Of a stretch of 64,000 bases of DNA, positions 1 to 7,399 are shown one piece after another. How positions within the stretch are numbered: the stretch's first letter is position 1; each line of letters starts with the position of its first letter. The translations under genes were made by a program, and so were the position numbers. Source of the stretch: DASUPK01 sp963782345. Its GTDB lineage: Bacteria > Actinomycetota > Thermoleophilia > Solirubrobacterales > 70-9. The notes under the pieces were generated by a model. That model had not been told where the DNA came from and made no database searches. It saw only the letters and a program-made list of their open reading frames with translations. The stretch covers positions 372,001 through 436,000 of the forward strand of contig CAWAJF010000007.1 of NCBI GenBank assembly GCA_963782345.1, read 5' to 3'.

Positions 1-98
1 CGGCATGCGCGGGCCGCCGTGCTCCCGCTATGCGCGAGGACGAGCACTGCCACCCATCAGTGCTCGGTTTCGCGCGTAGGGGGAGCGCCTCCTTGCGA

Positions 99-104
99 GA
101 TACT
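99..104 (+). promoter_or_regulatory. -10-like hexamer before the sulfurtransferase start
   Basis: GATACT ends seven bases before the ATG at 112, and no purine-rich ribosome binding site lies between. The spacing matches the leaderless-type hexamers elsewhere in this window, but the first base departs from TAnnnT, so the call is weak. Confidence 0.3.
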
Positions 105-111
105 GACGCCG

Positions 112-924
112 ATGGAGCCTGACGTACAGGTCGATCCGGGTTGGCTCGCCGAACACCTCGATGATCCGGCGGTCCGGCCCGTCGAGGTGGACGTGAGTGC
201 CGCCGCGTACGACCAGGGGCATATCCCCGGTGCGGTCCTCTGGGACGCGTACCAGGACCTGCGGCACCCCGACTACACGCCGATCGATCCCGATGAGCTC
301 GACGTGGTGCTGTCGAGGTCAGGGATGACCCGCGACACCACCGTTGTCTTCTACGGCTATGCCCCGTATCTCGGCTACTGGCTGATGGACCGTCACGGCC
401 ACGAGCGGATTCGGGTGTTGGACGGCCCGCGCGAACGGTGGGAGGGCGCCGGCCACCCTTGGAGCACCGACGTCCCGGAGCCGGACTCCTCCTCGTATGA
501 ACGCCGAGGGGAGAAGCCTGAGCTGGTCGTCGGGCGCCAGGAGGTACGAGAGATGATCGGGGATCCCAAGACGCTGCTCCTGGACGTGCGCTCGGAGGAG
601 GAGTTCATCGGCGAGCGCTTCTGGCCCTCGGGTGCCACCGAAGGTGCCGGGCGCCCAGGTCACATCCCGGGCGCCGTCCACGTCCCCGTCGATCTGGCGC
701 GGGAAGAGGACGGCTCCCTGGCGGACGGCGAGGATCTGCGGCGGGCCTGCGAGGAACTGGGCGTGGAGTCCGGTCGGAGAGTGGTCACCTACTGCACGAT
801 CGGGAATCGGGCCAGTCAGGTGGCGTTTGCCCTCAAGCACTTGCTCGGATACCCAGACATGGCCGTGTACTACGGCTCATGGTCTGAGTGGGGAAGCCAG
901 CCGGACACCCCGGTCGAAACCTGA
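112..924 (+). CDS. tandem-domain rhodanese sulfurtransferase
   Basis: A 270-residue protein with two rhodanese domains, expected to carry a sulfane sulfur as a persulfide on its catalytic cysteine and pass it to a thiophilic acceptor (thiosulfate or 3-mercaptopyruvate sulfurtransferase family, cytoplasmic). The N-terminal repeat (about 5-120) has the HIPGAVLWD fold signature but no active-site cysteine. The C-terminal repeat (about 140-265) has DVRSEEEF, GHIPGAVHV and the active loop CTIGNRAS with Cys228. This inactive-active arrangement and the length are normal for the family. The frame is open for 31 more codons upstream, but family-like sequence starts at MEPDVQ, so ATG 112 is preferred. 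The donor cannot be told from sequence. The gene stands alone, followed by a convergent decayed gene. Confidence 0.85.
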   Translation: MEPDVQVDPGWLAEHLDDPAVRPVEVDVSAAAYDQGHIPGAVLWDAYQDLRHPDYTPIDPDELDVVLSRSGMTRDTTVVFYGYAPYLGYWLMDRHGHERIRVLDGPRERWEGAGHPWSTDVPEPDSSSYERRGEKPELVVGRQEVREMIGDPKTLLLDVRSEEEFIGERFWPSGATEGAGRPGHIPGAVHVPVDLAREEDGSLADGEDLRRACEELGVESGRRVVTYCTIGNRASQVAFALKHLLGYPDMAVYYGSWSEWGSQPDTPVET

Positions 925-990
925 TCACCTCCGGCCCCTCTCGCTACTCTTCGTCGCGCGGAGGAAGCGTGAGCGAGACAGGAGCGAGGG

Positions 991-1671
991 CTAATGCTTC
1001 TTGCGCTTCGGCTTCCTCTTCAGCGCCAGCTTCTTCGTCTGCGTGCTGGCCGAGTTTCCGCTGACGAACACACCGTCGCCGGAAGCGGACACGGCGGTGA
1101 CGTTGACCAGTCGGACCATCACCGCAGGCCCGAAGGAGGCCACGCCGATCGCGTCGCCGCTGCTGGGGTTGACGCAGACGCTATCCCGCAGGACCGTGTC
1201 CCCGGTGAAGTTGCACGCTGCTGTGCCCTCTGAGCTCACGTAGAGCCGCTCTCCGGTTATCAGTCCTGCATTGAGCGCCGCCCCGCTTCCCAGATTGACG
1301 ATCTCCAGGTCACGCAGCTGGGACCCGTCGCCGGCGCTGACGGCGACCCCGTTCCCCCCCGGCTCGTCGAACGTGATCTTCGGTCGTTGTCCGGACGAGA
1401 CGCCGTGAAGGTCGATTACGTGATTGAGCCGCAGATCGCTGGTCTCGAGCAGCTAGCTTCCGGGCATCACCACAACCTCGTCGTTGTTCATCGCCTTGGT
1501 CTCGACCGTGTACTCGAGCAGGCAGGGGCTTGCCTGGCTGCAGGTCGTGCCGGAGCCCGCCGGATCCGCCTAGTAGGTGGCCGCGCTGGCGGCGGCCGGC
1601 GAGGCGCTCGCCGCTGTCGCGATCAGGGCGAGGGCGATCGTGGCGACGCCCCACTTCGGTCTCCAGTTCAT
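991..1671 (-). pseudogene. secreted beta-helix-like protein interrupted by two in-frame TAG codons
   Basis: One continuous minus-strand frame runs from ATG 1671 to TAG 991 (226 codons), broken only by TAG at 1570-1572 and TAG at 1453-1455. The start has a good ribosome binding site (AAGGAG, six bases away) and a clear signal peptide (MNWRPKWG followed by a hydrophobic stretch and ASPAAASAA). The mature part reads like actinobacterial secreted right-handed beta-helix proteins: a Tyr-rich start, CSQASPC, DEVVVMPGS, LHGVSSGQRPKITF, then repeats such as DGSQLRDLEIVNL and VMVRLVNVTAVSASGDG. It ends in a basic tail (KRKPKRKKH). Both TAGs sit where relatives would be expected to have tyrosine (after ATY, and after VMPGS), one base away from TAC. 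The protein is also shorter than usual for such proteins, so internal loss is likely. A decayed gene is the simplest reading; no function beyond 'secreted' is assigned. Confidence 0.6.
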
Positions 1672-1893
1672 CTTGATCTCCTTCCCGCGACGCTTCGTGC
1701 GGGTTGCGGCTATATGCAGTCTAAGACCGTTGAGGGAGTGAGAAGTTGCGGCTCCGGGCCCCGGGCGCCTCGTTCCGCGTGCGGGGAGCACTGCAGCGAA
1801 CCGCGTCCGGTCGCAGAGTCGCGCCTGCTTCCACCGAAACTCAGCACTCCGTCGGCAACGGGTATTTGCCTGGCAATGTTCCCGACTGGTGGA

Positions 1894-2097
1894 CTACCGA
1901 AAACGAGCAGGCAAGCCGGAGTGCCAGGTGGCCTGGGGGCCCGAGTCGGGATTCGGTTCAAATAGGTTGCTCAGAACACCCCAGCTGAGCCAGACGCACC
2001 CCTCGCCCATCACCGTGACTCCGGCGCCTGGGATTAGCGACAGGATCGCAACGGTCCACAGGATCCTCCGCGATGTCGCCCTCTTCGGAGCGCCGCC
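1894..2097 (-). other. hydrophobic open frame without a start codon
   Basis: A 67-codon open frame encodes a plausible membrane segment (RRILWTVAILSLIPGAGVTV, then CVWLSWGVLSNLF) and ends at TAG 1894, but has no ATG, GTG or TTG before the hydrophobic stretch; a TGA closes it upstream at 2098-2100. It could be a remnant of a small membrane protein, a start lost to an indel, or chance. The rest of 1672-2195 shows no recognisable gene or RNA. Confidence 0.2.
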
Positions 2098-2195
2098 TCA
2101 TTAGGGCTACGCTGTGGAAACTGCTCGGCGGGTTCTAACCATTCCCTCTGCCTTTCGCGCGGATTCGCTACAGAGAGAATGAGAGAGGGGCTTTC

Positions 2196-2606
2196 ATGCC
2201 CCGCACGGAACACGAGGACCGCCACGCCGACCACGGGCGAGGCGAGACCGCCGCTCAGATCTCGACCGGCGCGGTGAAGCTCCTCAGCGAGTACACCGGT
2301 CGAGGACCGACCAAGGCCCACACGATCCTCAACCGCGACACGGTGGCGATCGTCCTGCGCGACACCCTGACCAAGGGCGAGAGAAGCCTGGTGTCAGGGG
2401 GGAAAGGCGACGAGGTTCTGCGGACTCGGCACGCCTACCAGCAGGTGATGGGCCACGACCTCACCGCATTGGTCGAGCAGGCCATGGACCGCAAGGTGAT
2501 CGCGTTCCTGAGCGCCAATCACTTCGATCCCGACGTCGCGGTGGAGTTCTTCCTGCTCGAGCCGGATTCGAGTGCCGAGACGAATGGTGACCCCGTCTCG
2601 AGCTGA
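2196..2606 (+). CDS. DUF2294 / MpsC-like family protein
   Basis: A 136-residue soluble protein. After a polar N-terminus (about 20 residues) it matches the DUF2294 family, also named MpsC-like: GRGPTKAHTILNRDTVAIVL, then TKGERSLV, then the C-terminal signature KVIAFLSANHFDPDVAVEFF. The family name comes from a proposed part of a Na+-translocating, membrane-potential-generating system, but its biochemical role is unsettled. No transporter gene is adjacent, so only family membership is claimed. The ATG is preceded by GAGAGAGGGG at good spacing. The gene is monocistronic between the empty stretch on the left and a secreted-protein gene on the right. Confidence 0.8.
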   Translation: MPRTEHEDRHADHGRGETAAQISTGAVKLLSEYTGRGPTKAHTILNRDTVAIVLRDTLTKGERSLVSGGKGDEVLRTRHAYQQVMGHDLTALVEQAMDRKVIAFLSANHFDPDVAVEFFLLEPDSSAETNGDPVSS

Positions 2607-2714
2607 TCTAACCAAGGCTTGACCATCTCTTTGCCTGCCCGTTTCAGGCCGCTGACAAGCGCCTGACCTGCACCGGCCAAGGTGTCCCCTCAACGTTCAC
2701 CAAGGAGGGAATCG

Positions 2715-3242
2715 ATGAGCACTTTGACGAAGACGTTGGTGGCTGTGGTGGCCACGATGCTGGTCGGCGGAGCCGCCTATGTCGCTGCGGCACCCGCCGA
2801 TCGCACCGCGGCGCCGGCGGCGCCGGCCGCGACCGACATGAAGGGGCCCTGCGATGAGGCCGAGCATGCGGCCGATCCGCGCTGCGCCGCGCCCCAAGCG
2901 CCCGAGGACAACCCGAACCACGTCGAGGGTCGGAACCACACCAGGGCCGAGGACCACCACGCCGCTCGTGGTGACAACCAGGCCGAGGATGTCGGCGACG
3001 ACAACCCCGGCGAGGTCGAGCATCACGACAACCGCGGTCCCGGCTCGCTGAACTCCGGCCCCGGCAACGCCCGCGATCGCGCCGACGAGGCTCCGATGGA
3101 GGACGACTCAGGACCAAGCTCCGAGGATTCCGGCCATTCGGGCTCCGGTCATGCAGGCTCGGATGACTCCGGCTCGGACGACTCCGGGTGGGATGATTCC
3201 GGCTCGGACGATTCCGGGTCGGGGGGCTCTGGCCGAAGCTGA
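2715..3242 (+). CDS. secreted acidic Ser/Asp/Gly-repeat protein
   Basis: A 175-residue exported protein of unknown function. A signal peptide (MSTLTKTLVAVVATMLVGGAA, cut near AYVAA) leads into an Ala/Pro stretch, then a His/Asp/Asn-rich part (about residues 70-120) and a C-terminus made of short SDDSG and SGSG units. The composition suggests a disordered, strongly acidic region that could bind divalent metal, but no classical calcium motif is seen. The ATG at 2715 has a strong AAGGAGGGA site at correct spacing, which rules out the longer frame from 2682. A response regulator gene begins about 90 bases downstream on the same strand, and the gene after the kinase encodes a similar low-complexity protein, so a link to that two-component system is possible. 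Confidence 0.65.
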   Translation: MSTLTKTLVAVVATMLVGGAAYVAAAPADRTAAPAAPAATDMKGPCDEAEHAADPRCAAPQAPEDNPNHVEGRNHTRAEDHHAARGDNQAEDVGDDNPGEVEHHDNRGPGSLNSGPGNARDRADEAPMEDDSGPSSEDSGHSGSGHAGSDDSGSDDSGWDDSGSDDSGSGGSGRS

Positions 3243-3317
3243 GCCAGGTCGAGGGACGGAGGGGGTCACGGGGCCCGCATCCCCCCCGTGGCCCAATCCG
3301 CCCTCTGCTCGCGGCCG

Positions 3318-3323
3318 TAGCAT
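3318..3323 (+). promoter_or_regulatory. -10 hexamer TAGCAT for the two-component operon
   Basis: TAGCAT lies ten bases before GTG 3334, with no Shine-Dalgarno between. It predicts a leaderless or near-leaderless transcript starting with the response regulator gene. Confidence 0.45.
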
Positions 3324-3333
3324 CAGTGCCGCT

Positions 3334-4047
3334 GTGAACGTCCCCGCTCAGCGACCCACGATCCTGCTCGTCGAAGACGAGCGCGCGATCACCGAGCCCC
3401 TCGCCGAGGCCCTCGAGCGCGATGGGTTCGTGCCCATGATCGCCGGGACGGCGGCCGAGGCGATCGAGAAGGCGACGGGTTCTGCGCCGGATCTCGTCCT
3501 GCTCGACATCGGTCTGCCCGACGGCTCCGGCCTGGACGTCTGCCGGGAGCTGCGACGCCAGACGGAGATCCCGATCATCATGCTCACGGCCAGGGGCGCG
3601 GAGGCCGACCGGGTCGCGGGACTCGAGCTCGGCGCGGACGACTACATCGTCAAGCCGTTCTCGGCGCGCGAGGTGATGGCACGGGTACGCGCGGTCCTCA
3701 GGCGCACGACCGTGGGACCGGACGGGAACGGCGCGGAGCCGATGAAGATCGGCGCGCTCACCCTCGATCCGGCGCGACATGAGGTGAAGCTCGCGGGCGA
3801 GCAACTGGAGCTCTCCCGCAAGGAGTTCGAGCTGCTGCGCGTGCTGATGGAGCGTGCGGGCTCGGTGATCACGCGCGAGGCCCTGATCGAGGAGGTCTGG
3901 GACATGAACTGGTTCGGCTCCACCAAGACCCTCGACGTACACGTCAGCGGGCTCCGCCGCAAGCTCGACGACGACCCGAAGGAGCCGCGCTACATCCACA
4001 CGGTGCGCGGCGTCGGGTTCAGGTTCTCCGGGCCCGACGAGGCCTAG
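3334..4047 (+). CDS. OmpR/PhoB-family response regulator
   Basis: A 237-residue two-domain response regulator. The receiver domain (about 8-120) has the acidic pair EDE, the phospho-acceptor Asp58 in LLDIGLPDGSG, the Thr of MLTARG and the conserved Lys of YIVKPF. The C-terminal winged helix (about 140-235) has ELSRKEFELL, the wing EALIEEVW and the recognition region TLDVHVSGLRRKL ending in IHTVRGVGFRF. It should bind DNA as a phosphorylated dimer. The start is GTG 3334, placed just before the first receiver strand (RPTILLVEDE); longer readings would prepend low-complexity sequence from the upstream intergenic region. The histidine kinase starts seven bases after the stop, so the pair is one operon. 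The stimulus is not evident from sequence. Confidence 0.92.
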   Translation: MNVPAQRPTILLVEDERAITEPLAEALERDGFVPMIAGTAAEAIEKATGSAPDLVLLDIGLPDGSGLDVCRELRRQTEIPIIMLTARGAEADRVAGLELGADDYIVKPFSAREVMARVRAVLRRTTVGPDGNGAEPMKIGALTLDPARHEVKLAGEQLELSRKEFELLRVLMERAGSVITREALIEEVWDMNWFGSTKTLDVHVSGLRRKLDDDPKEPRYIHTVRGVGFRFSGPDEA

Positions 4048-4053
4048 CTCCGG

Positions 4054-5418
4054 ATGAGCCTGCGCGCCCGCCTGCTGGCGGCCTTCGCCTACACGCTGCT
4101 GGTCGTGATCGTGGCGCTCGAGGTGCCCCTATCCGCCAACGTCAGCGACCGCGTGAACGCCGAGGTCGAGGCCGACTCCGCGGCCCAGGCCCAGGTCGTC
4201 GCGGCATCGGCCGCCGACCAGCTCCGCGACAAGGCGGCTCTCGAGCGGGTGACTCGCCAGGCGGCCGTAAGCCTGAATGGGCTCGTGTTCGTGATCGACG
4301 GCCGCGGCAGACAGATCGCGAGCTCCGAGGGAGGGGTCACGAAGCCGCCGGAGCCGACCGATGATCCGGTCGCCCTGCAGGCGCTCGGCGGGGAGATCGC
4401 TCAGGGGCGCCACCACGAGGGCCGCGACGTCCTCTCGACCGCCGTGCCGATCGTCCGCAACGGCCGTACCGTCGGCGCGATCGAGGTCGAGCAGAGCCTG
4501 AACGCCGTGCATGACCAGGTTCGCCAGGACGTCCTCGCCCTGATCGGCATCGGCGTCCTCGCCCTGATCCTCGGGCTCGGCGTCGCCTGGATTCTCGCGG
4601 GCTCGATCGCGCGGCCGCTGCGCTCGCTCGGCGATGCGGCCCGCCGGCGGGCGATCGGCGAGACCGGCGTCCGGGCCCGCGAATCGGGCTCTCGCGAGCA
4701 GAGGGAGGTCGCGCGCCAGTTCAACGAGATGGCCGACCGGCTCGAGGCCGTCCTCGAGTCTCAGCGCGCGTTCGTCGCCGACGCCTCCCATCAGCTCCGT
4801 ACTCCGCTGACCGGCCTGCGCCTCCGCCTCGAGGCGGCCGGCGTGAAGACGAGCGATCCCGCAGTGACCAGGGAGCTCGAGGCGGCCGAGCACGAGACCG
4901 AGCGGCTCAACCACCTGGTCGCCGACCTGCTCGAGCTGGCCTCGAGCGAGCAGCCGGCGACGGACGAGCGCACCGAGCTCTCGGGCGCCGCACGAGCGGC
5001 CGTCGAGCGCTGGCGCGGGACGGCCGGGGAGGGCCGCCACGAGATCCGGCTGGAGACCGACGGCGAGGCGCTGGTCCAGGCCGCGCCGAGCGAGCTCGCC
5101 GCGATCCTCGACAACCTGGTGGAGAACGCGATCAAGTACTCGCCCGAGGGCTCGCCGGTGACGATCGAGTGCGGGCGCGATAACGGGCTCGCCAGCATCG
5201 GGGTCATGAGCAGCTCCGGCCCCCTGGACAGCGAGGTCGCGAGCCGGGCGTTCGAGCGCTTCTATCGCGGCGGCGGCGGCTCCGGAACCGGCCTCGGGCT
5301 GCCGATCGTCGCCGCCCTGGCTCGGCGCAGGGGCGGCGACGCGAAGATCGAGGGTCTCGACGAGACATGGGTTCGGGCGGAGGTGACGCTGCCCATTGCC
5401 GGCTTTGCCAATCCCTAA
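4054..5418 (+). CDS. sensor histidine kinase, HAMP-HisKA-HATPase_c
   Basis: A 454-residue membrane kinase, partner of the preceding regulator. It has a first membrane helix (about 8-28), an extracytoplasmic sensor domain (about 30-160), a second helix (about 163-185) and a HAMP linker (IARPLRSLGDAARRRA). The HisKA dimer helix carries phospho-His246 in DASHQLRTP. The ATPase domain has the N-box DNLVENAIKYSPEG and the G2 box GTGLGLPIV. The G1 position reads SSSGPLD rather than the common D-x-G-x-G; related actinobacterial kinases with an N/S-x-GP-type G1 box exist, so activity is plausible but ATP binding may differ. The ATG at 4054 fits family length. The next gene (5431) starts 12 bases after the stop and is probably cotranscribed. 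Confidence 0.9.
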   Translation: MSLRARLLAAFAYTLLVVIVALEVPLSANVSDRVNAEVEADSAAQAQVVAASAADQLRDKAALERVTRQAAVSLNGLVFVIDGRGRQIASSEGGVTKPPEPTDDPVALQALGGEIAQGRHHEGRDVLSTAVPIVRNGRTVGAIEVEQSLNAVHDQVRQDVLALIGIGVLALILGLGVAWILAGSIARPLRSLGDAARRRAIGETGVRARESGSREQREVARQFNEMADRLEAVLESQRAFVADASHQLRTPLTGLRLRLEAAGVKTSDPAVTRELEAAEHETERLNHLVADLLELASSEQPATDERTELSGAARAAVERWRGTAGEGRHEIRLETDGEALVQAAPSELAAILDNLVENAIKYSPEGSPVTIECGRDNGLASIGVMSSSGPLDSEVASRAFERFYRGGGGSGTGLGLPIVAALARRRGGDAKIEGLDETWVRAEVTLPIAGFANP

Positions 5419-5430
5419 CCCCGTGGTTCT

Positions 5431-5949
5431 ATGGTTGGAATCGTGACCAGCAGAGAGAGATTGCTCACCATCCTGCTCGGGATCGTCGGAGTCGTCGCGG
5501 CCGGGGCGATCGCCCTGGCGGCGAATGCGATCTCAGGCGATTCCATCGGGCTCTCCGCGCAGCCGGTGTCCCTCGCCTCCAGCGGGCCCTCCCCCGCACC
5601 CGCCCCCGGGGCGAAATCCGCCCGCAAGGACGATGGCAATGTCAATGGCGGAGCCGACAACGGCGGCAGCGCGACGACGGCCGACGACAGCAGCTCCAAC
5701 TCCGCACCCGGCTCCTCGGACGACGGCTCGCCCACGCCCTCGAGGCGCGGGCCGAACGGCGGCGCCGAGGACCACGGCGGGGTATCGGGCACCAGCGGCA
5801 CCGGAACCAGCGGCGCCAGCGGGACCAGCGACCAGAGCGGCTCCGGGGATGGGTCCGGATCCACTACGACGACCAGCAGCTCCGGCGATGGCGGCGGCTC
5901 GGGCTCAAATGACGGCTCCGGCGGCGACGGCCACTCGGGGCCCAACTAG
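5431..5949 (+). CDS. membrane-anchored Ser/Gly/Asp-rich protein
   Basis: A 172-residue protein of unknown function. The N-terminus is a signal anchor (RERLLTILLGIVGVVAAGAI), then about 130 residues of low complexity built from Gly, Ser, Asp, Asn, Thr and Pro, ending in SGGDGHSGPN. It should sit outside the membrane and be mostly disordered. Start: ATG 5431, or GTG 5443 just before TSRERL; both keep the anchor. It follows the histidine kinase by 12 bases and resembles the secreted protein before the regulator. The layout (low-complexity exported protein, regulator, kinase, low-complexity anchored protein) suggests the kinase may sense or control these surface products; that is inference from position. 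Confidence 0.6.
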   Translation: MVGIVTSRERLLTILLGIVGVVAAGAIALAANAISGDSIGLSAQPVSLASSGPSPAPAPGAKSARKDDGNVNGGADNGGSATTADDSSSNSAPGSSDDGSPTPSRRGPNGGAEDHGGVSGTSGTGTSGASGTSDQSGSGDGSGSTTTTSSSGDGGGSGSNDGSGGDGHSGPN

Positions 5950-5959
5950 CCAGGGCGAC

Positions 5960-7399
5960 CTACGGTCCGTGCCCGCGGGGCGAGTGCCCCGCGTGCGACC
6001 GGTGCATCCCGGCGGGCAGCTTGATGCTTCCGCCGATCAGGAAGGCGGCGATCAGGAATCCCCCGACCGCGATCGCCGCGTCCATCGTGAAGGCCGTTTC
6101 GATCCCGTTGATGAAGCCGCCCCCACTCTGGGCGCCGTCGCTTGCCCCGATGAACACGGTGGTCGTCAGCCCCAGCCCGACCGAGCCGCCGGCGATCTGG
6201 AACATGTAGATGATCGCCCCGGCGAGACTGCGGCGAGCCTCCGCCACGGCGGTCACCCCGACCGTGGTCGCAGTCGGGTAGAAGAGCCCGATGCCGAGTC
6301 CGAGGATCGCCATCCCGGGCACGATCGACGCGTAGGTCTGGTTGTCGACCAACAGGGCGATCAGCGCCGGACCGATCGTGATGCAGCCCGATCCCACGAT
6401 CAGCAGGGGTTTGGCCCCGAAGCGGTTGTAGAGGTTGCCCGCCACGAATGAGACGGCGGCGAAGGTCGCCATCATCGGGAGCATCCCGGCCCCGGCCCCA
6501 ACCGGCGAATAGCCGAGCACGTTGATCATCAGCTGCGGCAGATAGAGCATCGCCGCGAAGAAGACGGCCGACATCATCAGGATCGCGCCGCACGTGGAGG
6601 CGAAGTCATGGTTCCGCATCACGTCCGGGGGAACCAGTGCGTGCTCACCGGCACGGCGCTCGATGAAGACGAAGCTCGTGATCAGGCCGACGCAGACCGC
6701 GAGCAGCGCGATGATCCGCGGATCCCCCCAGCCCCAGTCGGTCACCTGGTCGAAGGCGAGCAACAGCGAGACGAGCCCGACCGACACGGTGACGATTCCC
6801 CCGTAGTCCAGCCGCGTGTCCTCCACCTCGGCCCGCGGCTGATGGATCTGTCGCCAGGTGACGAAGATCGCGAACGCCGAGACCGGCAGGTTGAGGAAGA
6901 AGATCCAGCGCCAGCTGAGCAGGTCCGTGAGCACCCCGCCGATCAGCGGCCCGGCGGCGTTTCCGATGCCGGCCGCGCCGAGGATGAAGCCTCCGGCCAG
7001 CCCCGCGCGCTCCTCCGGGAGCGCCGCGTAGGTCATACCGAGGATCGCGGGCCACATCAACGCGCCGCCGATGCCCATCAGGACCCGCATCCCGATCAGC
7101 CAGGCCTCGCTCTGCGCCGCGCCGCCGAGCAGTGAGAACACCGCGAAGATCCCGGCGCCGACGAAGAAGGCGCGGCGACGGCCGAAGAGGTCGGCGAGCC
7201 GGCCTCCGGTGACGATCAGGACACCGAAGGTGAGCGCGTAGGCGTTGACGACCCACTGCGCCGTCGTCACGTCGGTATGGAAGTCGTGCTCGATCTGCGG
7301 GATCGCGACGTTGATCGCGGAGAAGTCGTTCGCGATCACGAAGACCGCGATTCCCATCGCGATCAGGGCCAGCCATGTTCCTCGGTCGATGGGCTTCAT
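5960..7399 (-). CDS. MFS transporter, DHA2 (14-helix) drug exporter type
   Basis: A 479-residue integral membrane transporter, proton-driven efflux by family. The first helix carries NDFSAINVAIPQIEHDF, typical of the DHA2 group. The loop 2-3 motif is GGRLADLFGRRRAFFVG, and the antiporter motif C region reads GAAGIGNAAGPLIGGVL. About 14 hydrophobic segments can be counted, as expected for DHA2 rather than 12-helix DHA1. The last residues are His/Arg-rich. Its start overlaps the stop of the upstream sulfotransferase-fusion gene by four bases, so the two are translationally coupled. The substrate is unknown; export of a sulfated product is a speculation from the pairing only. The 3' end faces the gene at 5431 with 10 bases between. 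Confidence 0.88.
   Translation of the reverse strand: MKPIDRGTWLALIAMGIAVFVIANDFSAINVAIPQIEHDFHTDVTTAQWVVNAYALTFGVLIVTGGRLADLFGRRRAFFVGAGIFAVFSLLGGAAQSEAWLIGMRVLMGIGGALMWPAILGMTYAALPEERAGLAGGFILGAAGIGNAAGPLIGGVLTDLLSWRWIFFLNLPVSAFAIFVTWRQIHQPRAEVEDTRLDYGGIVTVSVGLVSLLLAFDQVTDWGWGDPRIIALLAVCVGLITSFVFIERRAGEHALVPPDVMRNHDFASTCGAILMMSAVFFAAMLYLPQLMINVLGYSPVGAGAGMLPMMATFAAVSFVAGNLYNRFGAKPLLIVGSGCITIGPALIALLVDNQTYASIVPGMAILGLGIGLFYPTATTVGVTAVAEARRSLAGAIIYMFQIAGGSVGLGLTTTVFIGASDGAQSGGGFINGIETAFTMDAAIAVGGFLIAAFLIGGSIKLPAGMHRSHAGHSPRGHGP

Noticed and set aside
991..1671. TAG reassigned to an amino acid genome-wide
   Set aside because: TAG is used as the normal stop in many intact genes here (for example the response regulator at 4047 and nusB's neighbours), so at most local read-through is possible.
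2644..3999. 451-codon minus-strand frame over the regulator and the secreted protein
   Set aside because: Shadow of the plus-strand genes; it shows low-complexity Arg/Pro/Ser runs and no motif.
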